Shown here: in pieces, positions 30,787 through 40,424 of the stretch
Layout: each line of letters starts with the position of its first letter
How positions within the stretch are numbered: the stretch's first letter is position 1
Source of the DNA: SZUA-36 sp963749115
Lineage (GTDB): Bacteria; Pseudomonadota; Gammaproteobacteria; Xanthomonadales; SZUA-36
NCBI GenBank assembly: GCA_963749115.1
Contig: CAVVLP010000002.1
Location: 744,001 to 808,000 of the forward strand
Reading direction: 5' to 3'
Length of the DNA: 64,000 bases
Notes under the pieces: generated by a model
Database searches by the model: none
What the model saw: the letters and a program-made list of their open reading frames with translations, nothing else
Told to the model about the DNA's origin: nothing
Program-made: the position numbers and the translations under genes

Positions 30787-32025
30787 TTAATGCCCTCTTC
30801 GCGGGGGCAACAGCGTATTACCGAATAACAAACCACCCACCAGTGAGATCAGCAAGCGTAAGGCAAGCAGGCTTGTGTCCGTCAGATCGGCACCACCATC
30901 GAGCAATAATGCGGTTGCTCCATGATAGCCAATGGTACCGGGAACCAGCAGAATTACGCCAGGCACCCTTATCAAGGCCCCTGTTTGCTTGAAAACACGA
31001 CCGTACAGGTTGGCCAACAAGGCCACTGACATAGAGGCCAGAAGAACACCAAATTCGAGACCACCGGCCGCAACGCCAATACGGGAGACCACGTAACTGA
31101 CAATAGCCGCGAGCATCGCGATATGAAACTCTTTCCTGCGTACCGAAAATAGAACAGCAAAACTGAAAGCCGCAGCCAGCAATGCAGGCCAACGAAACCA
31201 CTCCGGCGGCATGGCCAGTTGAGTTGTAGACTCGGGCTCAGGCGTCCAGCCAAACCAACCCACCACCACTGTACCAATCAAGACACCGAGCGATAGTTTA
31301 AGCAAGGTGATCAGGGCGCCGGACAAACGCGCGGAGCCAGAGGCTAAATGGTCAGTTGATAATTCATTGACGGCAATCGTCAGCCCCAAACCTGGAATCA
31401 ACACGATCAGACTGGACATGATGACGACAAACACATCCAGACCCGGTACAAGACTGTTCAAAGCGAACACCAGGAATGTACTGAGTAAAGCGGCAATGGC
31501 TTCCAGCCCACCCTCACGTAGCGCCTCACCGGCCTGTGTAACCATCAGGCCAATCAATGCGCTGCTGAGTGCCGCTGAGGCGATACCCGGCCAACTTGCA
31601 CTCAGCATCACCGCAACCGCGCCCCCGGTCAGTCCCCAGCAGATGATCTGTAGCCAGAGCGGATACAACTGCTTCGGCTGCCAATCCCTGAGCTTCGCAT
31701 ACGCCTGTTCGGTGCTGACTTCACCATCGAGCAAGGCGTTACCCAGGTCGTAAAGCTCTGCGGTATTGCCGAGATTGATGGCAGGCGGATTCATACGATC
31801 TAACTGCATCGGAATCGGGCGTGAATCGTCCTCATCGTCCTGATATTGAAAGGACAGAAATATCGAAGTCGGACTGGACAGGGCCTGGCAGTTAAAACCC
31901 AGCTTGTCGGCCAGGGCGGTCATCATACGTTCAAACTGGCCCGCCGGCACACCTGCCATGTGTAACTGGCGCGAATAACGCTTCAGGAAACGTACCTCAA
32001 GCGGAAGTTGAATTGTCATTTTCAT
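30787..32025 (-). CDS. ThrE-type threonine/serine exporter family protein
   Basis: A 412-residue membrane protein with a cytoplasmic N-terminal domain (about 1-130) and two sets of five helices, the DUF1212/ThrE arrangement in one polypeptide. The N-terminal domain shows the family segment RLYxLGxxxLDGE-like (ELYDLGNALLDGEVS). Each half ends in a proline/glycine-rich helix (LIPGLGLTIAVNELS; LVPGTIGYHGA). It would export small amino acids or metabolites. Confidence 0.82.
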   Translation of the reverse strand: MKMTIQLPLEVRFLKRYSRQLHMAGVPAGQFERMMTALADKLGFNCQALSSPTSIFLSFQYQDDEDDSRPIPMQLDRMNPPAINLGNTAELYDLGNALLDGEVSTEQAYAKLRDWQPKQLYPLWLQIICWGLTGGAVAVMLSASWPGIASAALSSALIGLMVTQAGEALREGGLEAIAALLSTFLVFALNSLVPGLDVFVVIMSSLIVLIPGLGLTIAVNELSTDHLASGSARLSGALITLLKLSLGVLIGTVVVGWFGWTPEPESTTQLAMPPEWFRWPALLAAAFSFAVLFSVRRKEFHIAMLAAIVSYVVSRIGVAAGGLEFGVLLASMSVALLANLYGRVFKQTGALIRVPGVILLVPGTIGYHGATALLLDGGADLTDTSLLALRLLISLVGGLLFGNTLLPPRRGH

Positions 32026-32248
32026 CGTCCGTTAAACTGTGCAAAAACGCAGAGTGCAGCAAGTGCCTTCCCCGGGCAAGCCCTGATTAATACAAGCGCA
32101 TCAATTTCGACCTGATTGTTCATTCATAGTCATAATTGGTCGGAAAATATGTGCTGAGATTCAGTTCCCTGGCGTAATATGCGGCATATGATTGAGTTTT
32201 GTTATTTTCACTGATAGTCTGACGATTACAACTGTTCAGGATAAGAAA

Positions 32249-33319
32249 ATGGCTGAATATGCAGCTATCACCGGTTGGGGAAAATGTCTCCCGCCTGCTA
32301 TATTGACCAACGATGAAATTGCCACTGTCATCGATACCTCTGACGAATGGATAAGAACCCGCAGTGGAATTCGTGAACGACGTGTTTCCCATGTGCCCGG
32401 TAGTGACCTGGCGACTGTTGCCGGACAGCGTGCCCTGGCTGCAGCAGGTATCGACCCGGCGGATCTGGACCTGCTGATCGTTGCCACCTGCACACCCGAC
32501 ACTGTAATCCCCAGTACCGCCGCTCATGTGCAACGCAAGATCGGCGCGCACAATGCCGCTGTATTCGACCTCAACGCCGGTTGTAGCGGTTTTATCTACA
32601 GCCTGGAAGTTGCTACTTCCATGATCCGCTCCGGCAGCTATCAAAAAGCACTGGTGATCGGCTCGGAACGTATCACCTGGTTGTTCAACTGGTCCAACCG
32701 TGACACCGCCGTTTTATTCGGCGATGGCGCCGGTGCCGTGGTGGTCGAACCATCCACGAGGGAATCCGGGTTATTGTATTCACACCTGGGTTGTGAAGGT
32801 GATGCCGCCGATGCATTACATGTCCCAAATTTCGGGACAGCCGGTAACCGTTTCGTGAAAGACTACGCCGCCTTTGGTGTCCACTTTGATGGCCGCGAGA
32901 TATTCCGCCGCGCCGTCAAGGGCATGACCCATGAAACAGAAATCGTGCTGAAAAAGTTAAATCTGACACAAGCGGATATTGACCGGATTATTCCGCACCA
33001 AGCCAACTTGCGCATTATTGAGTCGCTGGCAAAACACCTGTCAGTTGATATGTCAAAGGTTGAGGTGAACATTCAAAAGTATGGCAACATCTCGGCCGCG
33101 ACCATTCCAGTTGCACTGGTCGAGGCGCTGGAGGCAGGACGTATCAAGGCCGGAGACCGTATATTGCTGGCTGCTTTTGGTGCCGGACTAACCCGCGCGG
33201 CCGGTTTGTTGCTTTGGGGTGACCGTACAACACCGCTGCAGCAAAGCGATGCGGAGTTACCTGCCTGCCATCAGACGGCACTGGAACTGGTTGGTGATTC
33301 TATCAAACTTACACTTTGA
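32249..33319 (+). CDS. fabH: Beta-ketoacyl-ACP synthase III
   Basis: A KAS III enzyme that condenses acyl-CoA with malonyl-ACP to start fatty acid synthesis. The catalytic triad is present: Cys in LNAGCSGFIY, His in IIPHQANLRI and Asn in QKYGNISAATIP. The ATG at 32249 has AGGATAAG eight bases upstream; the frame is open back to 32192. The protein has about 30 extra residues after the usual AFGAGLTRAAG end. That extension overlaps the next gene by about 70 bases. FabH-like paralogues of this type may use special substrates. Confidence 0.88.
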   Translation: MAEYAAITGWGKCLPPAILTNDEIATVIDTSDEWIRTRSGIRERRVSHVPGSDLATVAGQRALAAAGIDPADLDLLIVATCTPDTVIPSTAAHVQRKIGAHNAAVFDLNAGCSGFIYSLEVATSMIRSGSYQKALVIGSERITWLFNWSNRDTAVLFGDGAGAVVVEPSTRESGLLYSHLGCEGDAADALHVPNFGTAGNRFVKDYAAFGVHFDGREIFRRAVKGMTHETEIVLKKLNLTQADIDRIIPHQANLRIIESLAKHLSVDMSKVEVNIQKYGNISAATIPVALVEALEAGRIKAGDRILLAAFGAGLTRAAGLLLWGDRTTPLQQSDAELPACHQTALELVGDSIKLTL

Positions 33320-34127
33320 CCCGGACCTGCCGTACTGGCAGGACTACCTGCCATTTATGCAACAGCTTTCGGGCCGCGGTTTTCCGTCCTGTTCCCAACT
33401 CAATGCCCTGTTACCCGAAGGATTAAGCTCCGCAGGCGGTCAGCCGATCCGGTTTGTAGCCAGCAGCGAGCTTGACAATGGCAGTTATGAACAGCGTATT
33501 TACACCACCGGCCAGGTTAGTACGCGCCCGGATTGCTGGCACGATTTATTCAATGCCCTGGTTTGGATGCGCTACCCACATATCAAAACCGCGATGAATA
33601 GCCTGCACTACCAGTCCGGGGCAGGGTTTAAATGTGGCAGAAGAGGCGCGTTGCGTGATGCACTGACCTTATTTGACGAATGCGGTGTTATTGTATTTTC
33701 CGGTCAACTCGAAATACTCAATGCCCTGGCGGAAAGACGCTGGTCCGATGCATTCCTGGCGGATGCTTTCAGGTCATCAGTCGCGCTGTCCGTTTGCGGT
33801 CATGCAATGCTGGAAAAATACCTGTCACCCTATAAGGCCATGACTGCCAAGGCAGTACTTGTGCACGCTGATTCCGATTTCATGAAACTTCCCAGGCTGG
33901 AAATGTTAAACCGTCTTGACCGGGACATGGCAAAAACAATGCTGAGCGGTCACGTCATGGATAAACCCGCCCACCTGTCACCTTTACCCCTTGCTGGAGT
34001 GCCCGCCTGGTGGCCACGTGACGAGCAGGAAAACGAGGTATTTTACGATGACCTGCAAGTCTTCAGACCGGCGCCAGCGGAAATGATACCCGCGCCGGTG
34101 CTCAATTATCAGTCGCTTTTCCGGTAA
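33249..34127 (+). CDS. DUF3025 domain protein
   Basis: A protein of about 290 residues with a DUF3025 domain, marked by FDPDLPYWQDYLPFM, NALLPEGLSSAGGQPIRFV and the segment WHDLFNALVWMRYPHIKTAM. The function of the family is unknown. The first ATG is at 33249, inside the end of fabH in another frame; a start at a TTG or GTG close to 33285 would reduce the overlap and begin just before the conserved domain. It overlaps the end of the convergent FemAB-like gene by 19 bases. Confidence 0.78.
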   Translation: MRSYLPAIRRHWNWLVILSNLHFDPDLPYWQDYLPFMQQLSGRGFPSCSQLNALLPEGLSSAGGQPIRFVASSELDNGSYEQRIYTTGQVSTRPDCWHDLFNALVWMRYPHIKTAMNSLHYQSGAGFKCGRRGALRDALTLFDECGVIVFSGQLEILNALAERRWSDAFLADAFRSSVALSVCGHAMLEKYLSPYKAMTAKAVLVHADSDFMKLPRLEMLNRLDRDMAKTMLSGHVMDKPAHLSPLPLAGVPAWWPRDEQENEVFYDDLQVFRPAPAEMIPAPVLNYQSLFR

Positions 34128-35261
34128 GGTAAAAACGTCTCAGCCTGCTGTTTGTATCTTTCGGTACTGCGCTTCTCGTGACCCAGAAAGTCGGCGATGG
34201 CCACGCGGAAACGGCTGTCTGCGATCCAGTGGTAGGAAGCACTCTTGACCGGTTCGAAACCACGCATCAACTTGTGTTCTCCCTGGGTTCCCGGATCAAA
34301 CTCCTGGAGTCCATGTTCGATACAAAATTCGATACCCTGGTAAAAACAGGTTTCAAAATGCAAACAGGAAAACTCCTGCAAGGCACCCCAGTAACGCCCA
34401 TACAGACGACGACCATCAAATAAGAACAATGAACAGGCGACAATTTCACCAGCACAACGTGCAACCACCAGCATTAAATTTTCCGCCATCGATTGACGTA
34501 ATCGATCAAAAAAGTCACGGTTGAGATAGCCGTCATGACCACTGCGTTTCCGGTAAGTGCTCATGTAACAATTAAAAAAGCCCAGCCACTCCTCATCATT
34601 GATTTCAGCTCCGGTCTTTCGTTGCATGCTGATGCCCTGCTCCGCCACCATTCGCCGCTCCCGTTTTACCTTTTTACGCCGGGAAGAACGAAGTGTGGCC
34701 AGAAAATCATCAAACGCGTGGTATTCACGGTTATACCAATGAAACTGCACGGCCTCACGATGAAGAAAAGCACCCTCGTCTTTCAAATCCAGTAACGCTG
34801 TTTGCAAACGCTGCACCGGGAAAAAGCAAATGCCAACTGGAGTATGAATGTCTTTCTACGAGTTGATGTACTGCATTGAGCAAGGCCGCGAACACTTCTT
34901 CCGGCACGGCGGCAGATGACACACCGACACGCGGACCTGCTACGGGTGAAAAAGGAATGGCGGTGATCAGTTTCGGGTAATAATTCAGCCCGTAATGCTG
35001 ATAGGCTTCCGCCCAGCCCCAGTCGAATACGAACTCTCCGTATGAGTTGCTCTTGGCATAAAGCGGCATAACCGCCAACGGCTGGTCTTCATCCATCAAC
35101 ATCAAATGCTGAGCTTGCCAACCCTCTTGCGGACTTACACAACCGCTTTCTTCCAGGGCCAGTAAAAAGGCATGCTGAACAAACGGGTTCTGACTATCAA
35201 ACAGCCCGTTCCACAGTGAAGACGGGATATCTGCGATGTTGGAATAGAATTTACAATGCAT
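34109..35261 (-). CDS. FemAB-like/GNAT peptidoglycan-related acyltransferase, frameshifted
   Basis: A protein of about 383 residues of the FemAB-like (PF04339-type) family. The N-terminal half has QNPFVQHAFLLALEESGCV and WAEAYQHYGLNYYPKL; the C-terminal half has the paired-domain core RRKKVKRERR and LYGRYWGALQE, with FDPGTQGEHKLMRGF. The reading frame breaks near 34817-34820, where a GGG on the plus strand gains one base. Removing it gives SWHLLFPVQRLQTALLDLKDEG. It may transfer amino acyl groups, but the substrate is unknown. Confidence 0.8.
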
Positions 35262-35282
35262 ATCTAAGTCTACAAAACCGGG

Positions 35283-37016
35283 CTATTTCACGCCGTGCAT
35301 ACCCTTTCGAACCAGCGGAATCAAAGCGAATGCCACTACCGAAGCGATAATTCCGATCCAGAACATCATCATGAACATGTCACCATAGGTAGCTGCGGCA
35401 ACCGCCACATCCAGGTCTTCACCTTCGACAACATCCATCGAGGTCAGCTCACCAAACTTGGCGGCCAGTACTTCTGAATAGGCCGTTGCAAGAAACCAGG
35501 CACCCATCATGACACTGACAACACTGGGCACGGACAATTGTGTTACCGCACTCAGACCGATGGGTGAAATACTGAGTTCACCGAGTTCAAGTATCGCGTA
35601 GGCCAGTACCAGCCACCAGACACTTGCCACGCCATTGATCCCGGCCAGGTGGGCCGCATAGACCATTGGAAGAAACGCCAACCCGGCCATTAACAGACCG
35701 ATGGCACTTTTCGCGGGCTTACTCGGATTCAATCCGCGTTTGTCCAGCCACGGCCATAACCAGGTGAAAAACGGTGTAAATGCAACGATGAAAAAGGCGC
35801 CAAGGAAAGTCAGCGAACCCGCCGTCTGCTGTACGAAAGACATGTCACGGATAAAGGCGGCCAGCATCAGCAATGCAACTGCGCCAAGCAATATCTCGCC
35901 CTGACGAAGCTTGTCATGACTCGCCAAATTCAGTGCCAGCAGCATGGCCAAAGGACTGATTACCAGCGGAATAATGGTCCACGGCAACACCGGCTCTGCG
36001 GTGACATTTGAAATAATGAAAAGGTCCTTGGTCAGCAGGCGGTCGGTAAAAGCGACCCAGGAACCATATGTCTGTTCATACAAGGTGAAAAACACAAGCA
36101 CCATCAGTATCAACATGACCAGGCTGATCATTTGCTGACGTTCGACCCGGTTGCATTTCACAGAGACAAACCAGACAAACCAGCCCACCAGCACAACCGA
36201 CATGATGTGCATGGCACCGGAGACTGTCCATGTGTTTTGCATCAACTGCCAGATAACCCCAACACCGACGAGGGATCCGAGGTAAATGGCCCATTCGCGG
36301 CTCAACGGTCCCAAAACCTTTTCTGTTAGCAGTTCCGGATTTTTTGGTTCTGCATGACCATGCAGGTATTTCTGCCCGGTTAAAAATACCGTGAGACCCA
36401 ACAACATGCCAATACCGGCCGCACCAAAACCGTATTTCCAACCAAAGGTTTCACCCAGGTAGCCACAGATAAGACTGGCAAACAACGCCCCGATATTGAT
36501 ACCGGCATAGAAAATCGTAAAGCCACCATCCCTGCGTGGATCATTCTGCGGATATAACTTGCCGACGATGGTGGATATATTGGGTTTCAGAAAACCGACA
36601 CCACCAATAATCAGTGCCAGGGAAAAATAAAATATCTGCAAGGCACCGTCATCACGCTGAACCTCACCACCCACCAAACGCGCCTGCTCACCCTCAAATG
36701 CCATGCCAAAATGTCCGAGACACAACAGCACGGCACCGGCAATAACCGCCTTGCGCATACCCAGCCAGCGATCGGCCAGCAGGCCACCGATGACCGGCAT
36801 CGCATAGACCATACCACCATAGGCACCTAACAACTGGTAGGCGGGTGTATCACCAAACATGTGGTACTTGATCAGGTAGAGGAATAACAGGGCCTTCATG
36901 CCATAGAATGAGAACCGCTCCCACATCTCGGTGAAAAAACAGATATAAAGACCTTTGGGCTGCCCCCAGAACTCTTCACCCGGGTGAAATTGTTGCTCGT
37001 TTGCGGTTTCGTTCAT
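35283..37016 (-). CDS. POT-family proton-dependent peptide transporter
   Basis: A peptide transporter of about 577 residues with 14 predicted helices. The start at the ATG 37016 gives MNETANEQQ; the frame extends further. The POT signature EMWERFSFYGMKALLFLYL is in helix 1 and a second conserved segment FTIFYAGINIGALFASLICGY in helix 5. It imports di- and tripeptides with protons. No partner gene is seen. Confidence 0.93.
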   Translation of the reverse strand: MNETANEQQFHPGEEFWGQPKGLYICFFTEMWERFSFYGMKALLFLYLIKYHMFGDTPAYQLLGAYGGMVYAMPVIGGLLADRWLGMRKAVIAGAVLLCLGHFGMAFEGEQARLVGGEVQRDDGALQIFYFSLALIIGGVGFLKPNISTIVGKLYPQNDPRRDGGFTIFYAGINIGALFASLICGYLGETFGWKYGFGAAGIGMLLGLTVFLTGQKYLHGHAEPKNPELLTEKVLGPLSREWAIYLGSLVGVGVIWQLMQNTWTVSGAMHIMSVVLVGWFVWFVSVKCNRVERQQMISLVMLILMVLVFFTLYEQTYGSWVAFTDRLLTKDLFIISNVTAEPVLPWTIIPLVISPLAMLLALNLASHDKLRQGEILLGAVALLMLAAFIRDMSFVQQTAGSLTFLGAFFIVAFTPFFTWLWPWLDKRGLNPSKPAKSAIGLLMAGLAFLPMVYAAHLAGINGVASVWWLVLAYAILELGELSISPIGLSAVTQLSVPSVVSVMMGAWFLATAYSEVLAAKFGELTSMDVVEGEDLDVAVAAATYGDMFMMMFWIGIIASVVAFALIPLVRKGMHGVK

Positions 37017-37160
37017 ATTTATTCTTCGTATTGGCAATGCAGGATGATGGTCAAGAATCCAGCGAAACGGCTTCCGAGTCAAATGCTTTGTGTATTTGAT
37101 CCAGACAAATCCATGGACATTGCGTAGAATCCTTAAAATTAAGCTATCGTCAAAAAAACA

Positions 37161-38099
37161 ATGAATAAACGAAAGACCATCATTGATTGCGATCCCGGTC
37201 AGGACGATGCGGTGATGCTGCTGTTAGCACTCGCCTGCCCCGATGAATTCGATATCCTGGGTATCACCACGGTAGCGGGTAACGTGCCGTTGGATCTGAC
37301 ACAGCGCAATGCCCGTATCATGTGTGAACTGGCTGGCAGAACCGATGTTCCAGTCTATGCCGGTTGTGACAAACCCATGCGCCTTGATCTGATTACTGCG
37401 GAAAATGTGCACGGGAAAACAGGTATCGATGGCGTCGAAATCTACGAACCGGCCATGCCCCTGCAGGATCAGCATGCAGTTGATTTCATCATCGAAACCC
37501 TGCTTCAAGCAGGTGACGACAGCATCACACTTGTACCGACCGGGCCCCTGACCAATATCGGCGAGGCCATGTCCCGACAGCCGGATATCCTGCCCAAAAT
37601 CAGGGAAATTGTAATGATGGGTGGAGCCATGCGTGAAGCGGGTAATACCACACCAAGTGCCGAATTCAACATTCTGGAAGACCCGCACGCTGCGCATATT
37701 GTCATGCAGTGCGGTCGACCGCTGACCATCGTACCGCTGGATGTGACCCACCAGGCATTGGTTTCACAAAATCGCATTGAGCAGATTCGTGAACTCAATA
37801 CACCCATTGGCACGGCGGTGGTCGGTATGATGGAGTTTTTCAACCGGTTTGACAGTGAAAAATACGGCAGTGATGGCGCTCCATTACACGACCCCTGCAC
37901 CATCGCTTACCTGCTCAAACCGCAACTTTTTGAAGGTAAAATGTGCAATGTCGAAATTGAAACCGGATCCCCTTTAACCCGCGGTCATACGGCGGTCGAT
38001 TTTTGGGGTATTACCGACCGGGTCCGAAACGCCAACTGGCTTTACAAAGTGGATGCGGACGGTTTTTTTGAATTGTTAATTGAACGGTTGAAGTCATGA
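37161..38099 (+). CDS. Inosine-uridine-type nucleoside hydrolase
   Basis: A 312-residue nucleoside hydrolase that splits ribonucleosides into base and ribose. The calcium/ribose motif DCDPGQDDAVMLLLAL is at residues 9-24, and PLDVTHQAL and HDPCTIAYLL are the other conserved sites. Its last four bases overlap the ribokinase start (ATGA), so ribose released can be phosphorylated by the partner gene. The substrate specificity is not readable. Confidence 0.94.
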   Translation: MNKRKTIIDCDPGQDDAVMLLLALACPDEFDILGITTVAGNVPLDLTQRNARIMCELAGRTDVPVYAGCDKPMRLDLITAENVHGKTGIDGVEIYEPAMPLQDQHAVDFIIETLLQAGDDSITLVPTGPLTNIGEAMSRQPDILPKIREIVMMGGAMREAGNTTPSAEFNILEDPHAAHIVMQCGRPLTIVPLDVTHQALVSQNRIEQIRELNTPIGTAVVGMMEFFNRFDSEKYGSDGAPLHDPCTIAYLLKPQLFEGKMCNVEIETGSPLTRGHTAVDFWGITDRVRNANWLYKVDADGFFELLIERLKS

Positions 38100-38941
38100 A
38101 TCAAAATGTATCAATCTCTGTAATCGGTTCCATCAACCTCGATATCGTTGCTCGTGTTAAGTACTTTCCGCAACCCGGTGAGACCGTCACCAACGCCGTG
38201 GTTAGCCGTTTCCCAGGCGGTAAAGGCGCCAACCAGGCGGTCGCCGCGCATCGCCTGGGTGCGTCGGTGTTCATGGTGGGCAGAGTCGGCAATGATCCGC
38301 ATGCAGAGGAAGCGTTGCAAATACTTCGCAAGGAAGGGGTCGACTTAAGCTACTGCAAAACACTTGAGAATCAAGCCACCGGTCTCGCACTGATTGTGGT
38401 CAACGAGGCAGGTGAAAATCAGATCGTGGTGGCACCGGGCGCCAACGCTGCTTTTGATGCCCAACACCTTGAGTTCCCCTCAACCGATGCCTGCATAGCC
38501 CAGCTTGAAGTACCCATCGAAACCATCCTGAAAGCCGCACTTGCGAACAACAATTTCTTCTGCCTGAACGCTGCACCCGTCAAGCCCGTACCCCACGAAC
38601 TGCTTGAGCATGTCGATTTGCTGGTGGTTAATGAAATCGAGGCGCGTGCACTGGGTGCAGAGCTCGATGACTTTCACGGCCTGCTCGCGAGCACCTATGG
38701 CGCCAAGGGTGCCGAATTGACCCGTAATGGTGTGCAAATAGCCAGGGCAAAGCCACCAAAAGTGAATGTCGTGGATACCACCGGCGCCGGTGATGCCTTC
38801 ACCGCGGCACTTACGGTTGGACTGGTGAGCGGCCTCGACCCGCAGGCTGCGTTGGAGCAGGCTTGCGTGGTGGGAGCCCTTGCCACCACGAAAATGGGCG
38901 CCCAATCGTCACCGACCCGAAGTGAAGTTCAGCAATTGTAA
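38096..38941 (+). CDS. rbsK: Ribokinase, PfkB family
   Basis: A 281-residue PfkB-family sugar kinase. The N-terminal glycine region GSINLDIVARV and FPGGKGANQAVAAHRLGA, and the C-terminal ATP/anion-hole motif DTTGAGDAFTAAL are intact. It overlaps the nucleoside hydrolase gene by four bases. Together they form a nucleoside salvage module producing ribose-5-phosphate. Ribokinase is the most likely function given the partner. Confidence 0.9.
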   Translation: MNQNVSISVIGSINLDIVARVKYFPQPGETVTNAVVSRFPGGKGANQAVAAHRLGASVFMVGRVGNDPHAEEALQILRKEGVDLSYCKTLENQATGLALIVVNEAGENQIVVAPGANAAFDAQHLEFPSTDACIAQLEVPIETILKAALANNNFFCLNAAPVKPVPHELLEHVDLLVVNEIEARALGAELDDFHGLLASTYGAKGAELTRNGVQIARAKPPKVNVVDTTGAGDAFTAALTVGLVSGLDPQAALEQACVVGALATTKMGAQSSPTRSEVQQL

Positions 38942-38971
38942 GTAAACCCCAAGGGATTGCTCTGGTGGAAG
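38942..38971. other. Short spacer before foldback element B
   Basis: A stretch of 30 bases after the ribokinase stop; nothing recognised. Confidence 0.3.
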
Positions 38972-39087
38972 AGCAGAGGCTGTGCGGTACCTTACTTCAG
39001 GACACACCACAAGCACGTCCATGTGGGCTCGGTCGCGACATCCATGTCGCTCACGGTCCTGAAGTAAGGTACCGCACACCCTCTGCT
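38972..39087 (-). repeat. Foldback element copy B
   Basis: Arms 38972-39003 and 39056-39087 pair over 32 bases with one mismatch; the inner part is CAGGAC/GTCCTG as in the other copies. Outer arms have no similarity to those of A, C or E. On the minus strand the core folds as GCGAC/GTCGC with loop ATGGAT, and a hairpin with GCC/GGT and CAC/GTG stems, loop ATGGAC and bulge CTTGT. The core runs opposite to copy C, 55 bases to the right. Confidence 0.85.
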
Positions 39088-39142
39088 ATGTGCGAATTCA
39101 CAGGGCAATGGTTTCTGATATATGCACTCCGGTAAGGCTGAA
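39088..39142. other. Spacer between divergent foldback copies B and C
   Basis: A spacer of 55 bases. No similarity to the D-E spacer was seen. Confidence 0.35.
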
Positions 39143-39250
39143 GCTGGGGTGGGGGTATTGACTACCAGGACCTTACGAGACAGGACGTCGAGTAAGAGTC
39201 TACAGGACGTACTTGTGACGTGTCCTGATAGTCAATACCCCCACCCCAGC
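39143..39250 (+). repeat. Foldback element copy C
   Basis: Arms 39143-39171 and 39222-39250 pair over 29 bases with one mismatch. The core is the most divergent: lower stem CTTAC/GTAAG, then GA/GA, then GAC/GTC with loop AGGAC (39172-39196); second hairpin with GTC/GAC and TAC/GTA stems, loop AGGAC and bulge CTTGT (39198-39219). Base changes are compensated on both sides of the stems compared with A, B, D. Confidence 0.83.
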
Positions 39251-39607
39251 GCCCCTCCCGCGGAATGCAGGCCCGAGACTGGTCGAAAACCCTGCCTGAG
39301 CCACGAATTAGGTGGGATGGCAGTGGTTTTCTTCGCATTTTCCCTAGGCCGTTCTGATTCATCGTTATATTGATGTAAGTCAACTGAAAGGGGCATATTC
39401 TGTTGTCACTGTTACACCAAGCACGTAAAATTAAACCCGTAAGAACAAAGGGTTTTGACCCCTCCTCAACGTAGACAATGGATGTATACAGCTGGCCTTT
39501 CGCGGCATCACGATAAAACCACTATCAAATAAATTATTTGCATTTTTGGCTGGCAGAACGCGCCAATCAAAACAACATATTCGCCCTGACTACAGAAGTG
39601 ACACGAT
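39251..39607. other. Intergenic region right of element C
   Basis: 357 bases without a convincing gene. No repeat similar to the foldback core is present. AT-rich sequence near 39510-39560 probably holds the promoter of the methyltransferase gene, but no clear box was assigned. Confidence 0.4.
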
Positions 39608-40414
39608 ATGACTGCTCTACCTGATAACCTGATTGCTCCCATCACAATCGTTTTCGCAGTTTTAGCTTCAATCGGTTTGTTTTTTCTTATCCTGACCAGG
39701 CTTTCCCTGGTTTTTCAAGCCCACAGTGCCAAATCAGACCCTGATACGGCCCATATTTACTGGATCTATAAAAGTCCGTTTTTTATCAGGTTGACCGATC
39801 GGATGTTTGTCGTTTCGAGCATATTGTTATTTCAATACAGCAAGCTGGTTAGCTGCGTAGTAAAGCGTTTGAACCCTTCATTGAAAGGCAAAAGGGTGTT
39901 GCAGATTTCCTGTGCATTTGGAAACGTGTCTGAAAAAATAGCCGAGAGTTGTGCAAGGCAGGATGCTGCGGAATTTGTCCTGACCGATATTATGCAAAGC
40001 GAGTTGGACAATGCCGAAAGAAAGCTGAAACGGTTTGGAAATCTTTGCACTTACAGCAGGCAGGACGCTACAAACCTGGCGTTCGAAGATCAGTCATTTG
40101 ACTACGTGGTCGCGTTTTTCCTGCCACATGAATTACCCTTCGATAAAAAAATCAAACACATTGAAGAAGCGAAGAGAGTTTTAAAGCCAGGCGGAAAAGT
40201 CGTTTTTGGTGAGTTCCACAAACCAAGACTGAAGATCTTAGAAATACTTGGTCGAATCTATTTTAAAATTTTCGAGCCCTATGCAACTGAAATGTGGGAC
40301 AATTTTGATCTCGCAGAGGCCATTGAAAAGAATACGGACGATTCCTACAGCATAGAAAAAGACACATTTCTTTTCGATAATTTCCAGGTATTGGCCGCTA
40401 AACGCTTGTCGTAA
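39608..40414 (+). CDS. RquA-like SAM-dependent methyltransferase
   Basis: A 268-residue class I methyltransferase with an N-terminal membrane helix (about 12-32). It resembles RquA, the enzyme making rhodoquinone from ubiquinone: VLQISCAFGN at the SAM-site position, DIMQSELDNAERKL, RQDATNLAFEDQSFDYVV, AFFLPHELP where RquA has FFLLHEQP, and FGEFHKP where RquA has VDYHxP. The neighbours ubiT, ubiU, ubiV and ubiD support a quinone role. A different methyltransferase function cannot be excluded. Confidence 0.6.
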   Translation: MTALPDNLIAPITIVFAVLASIGLFFLILTRLSLVFQAHSAKSDPDTAHIYWIYKSPFFIRLTDRMFVVSSILLFQYSKLVSCVVKRLNPSLKGKRVLQISCAFGNVSEKIAESCARQDAAEFVLTDIMQSELDNAERKLKRFGNLCTYSRQDATNLAFEDQSFDYVVAFFLPHELPFDKKIKHIEEAKRVLKPGGKVVFGEFHKPRLKILEILGRIYFKIFEPYATEMWDNFDLAEAIEKNTDDSYSIEKDTFLFDNFQVLAAKRLS

Positions 40415-40424
40415 CCCGGGTTTG

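Noticed and set aside
38960..39383. Possible integron attC sites at elements B and C
   Set aside because: Palindromic arms with a conserved middle recall attC, but there are no GTTRRRY/RYYYAAC end motifs, no cassettes and no integrase.
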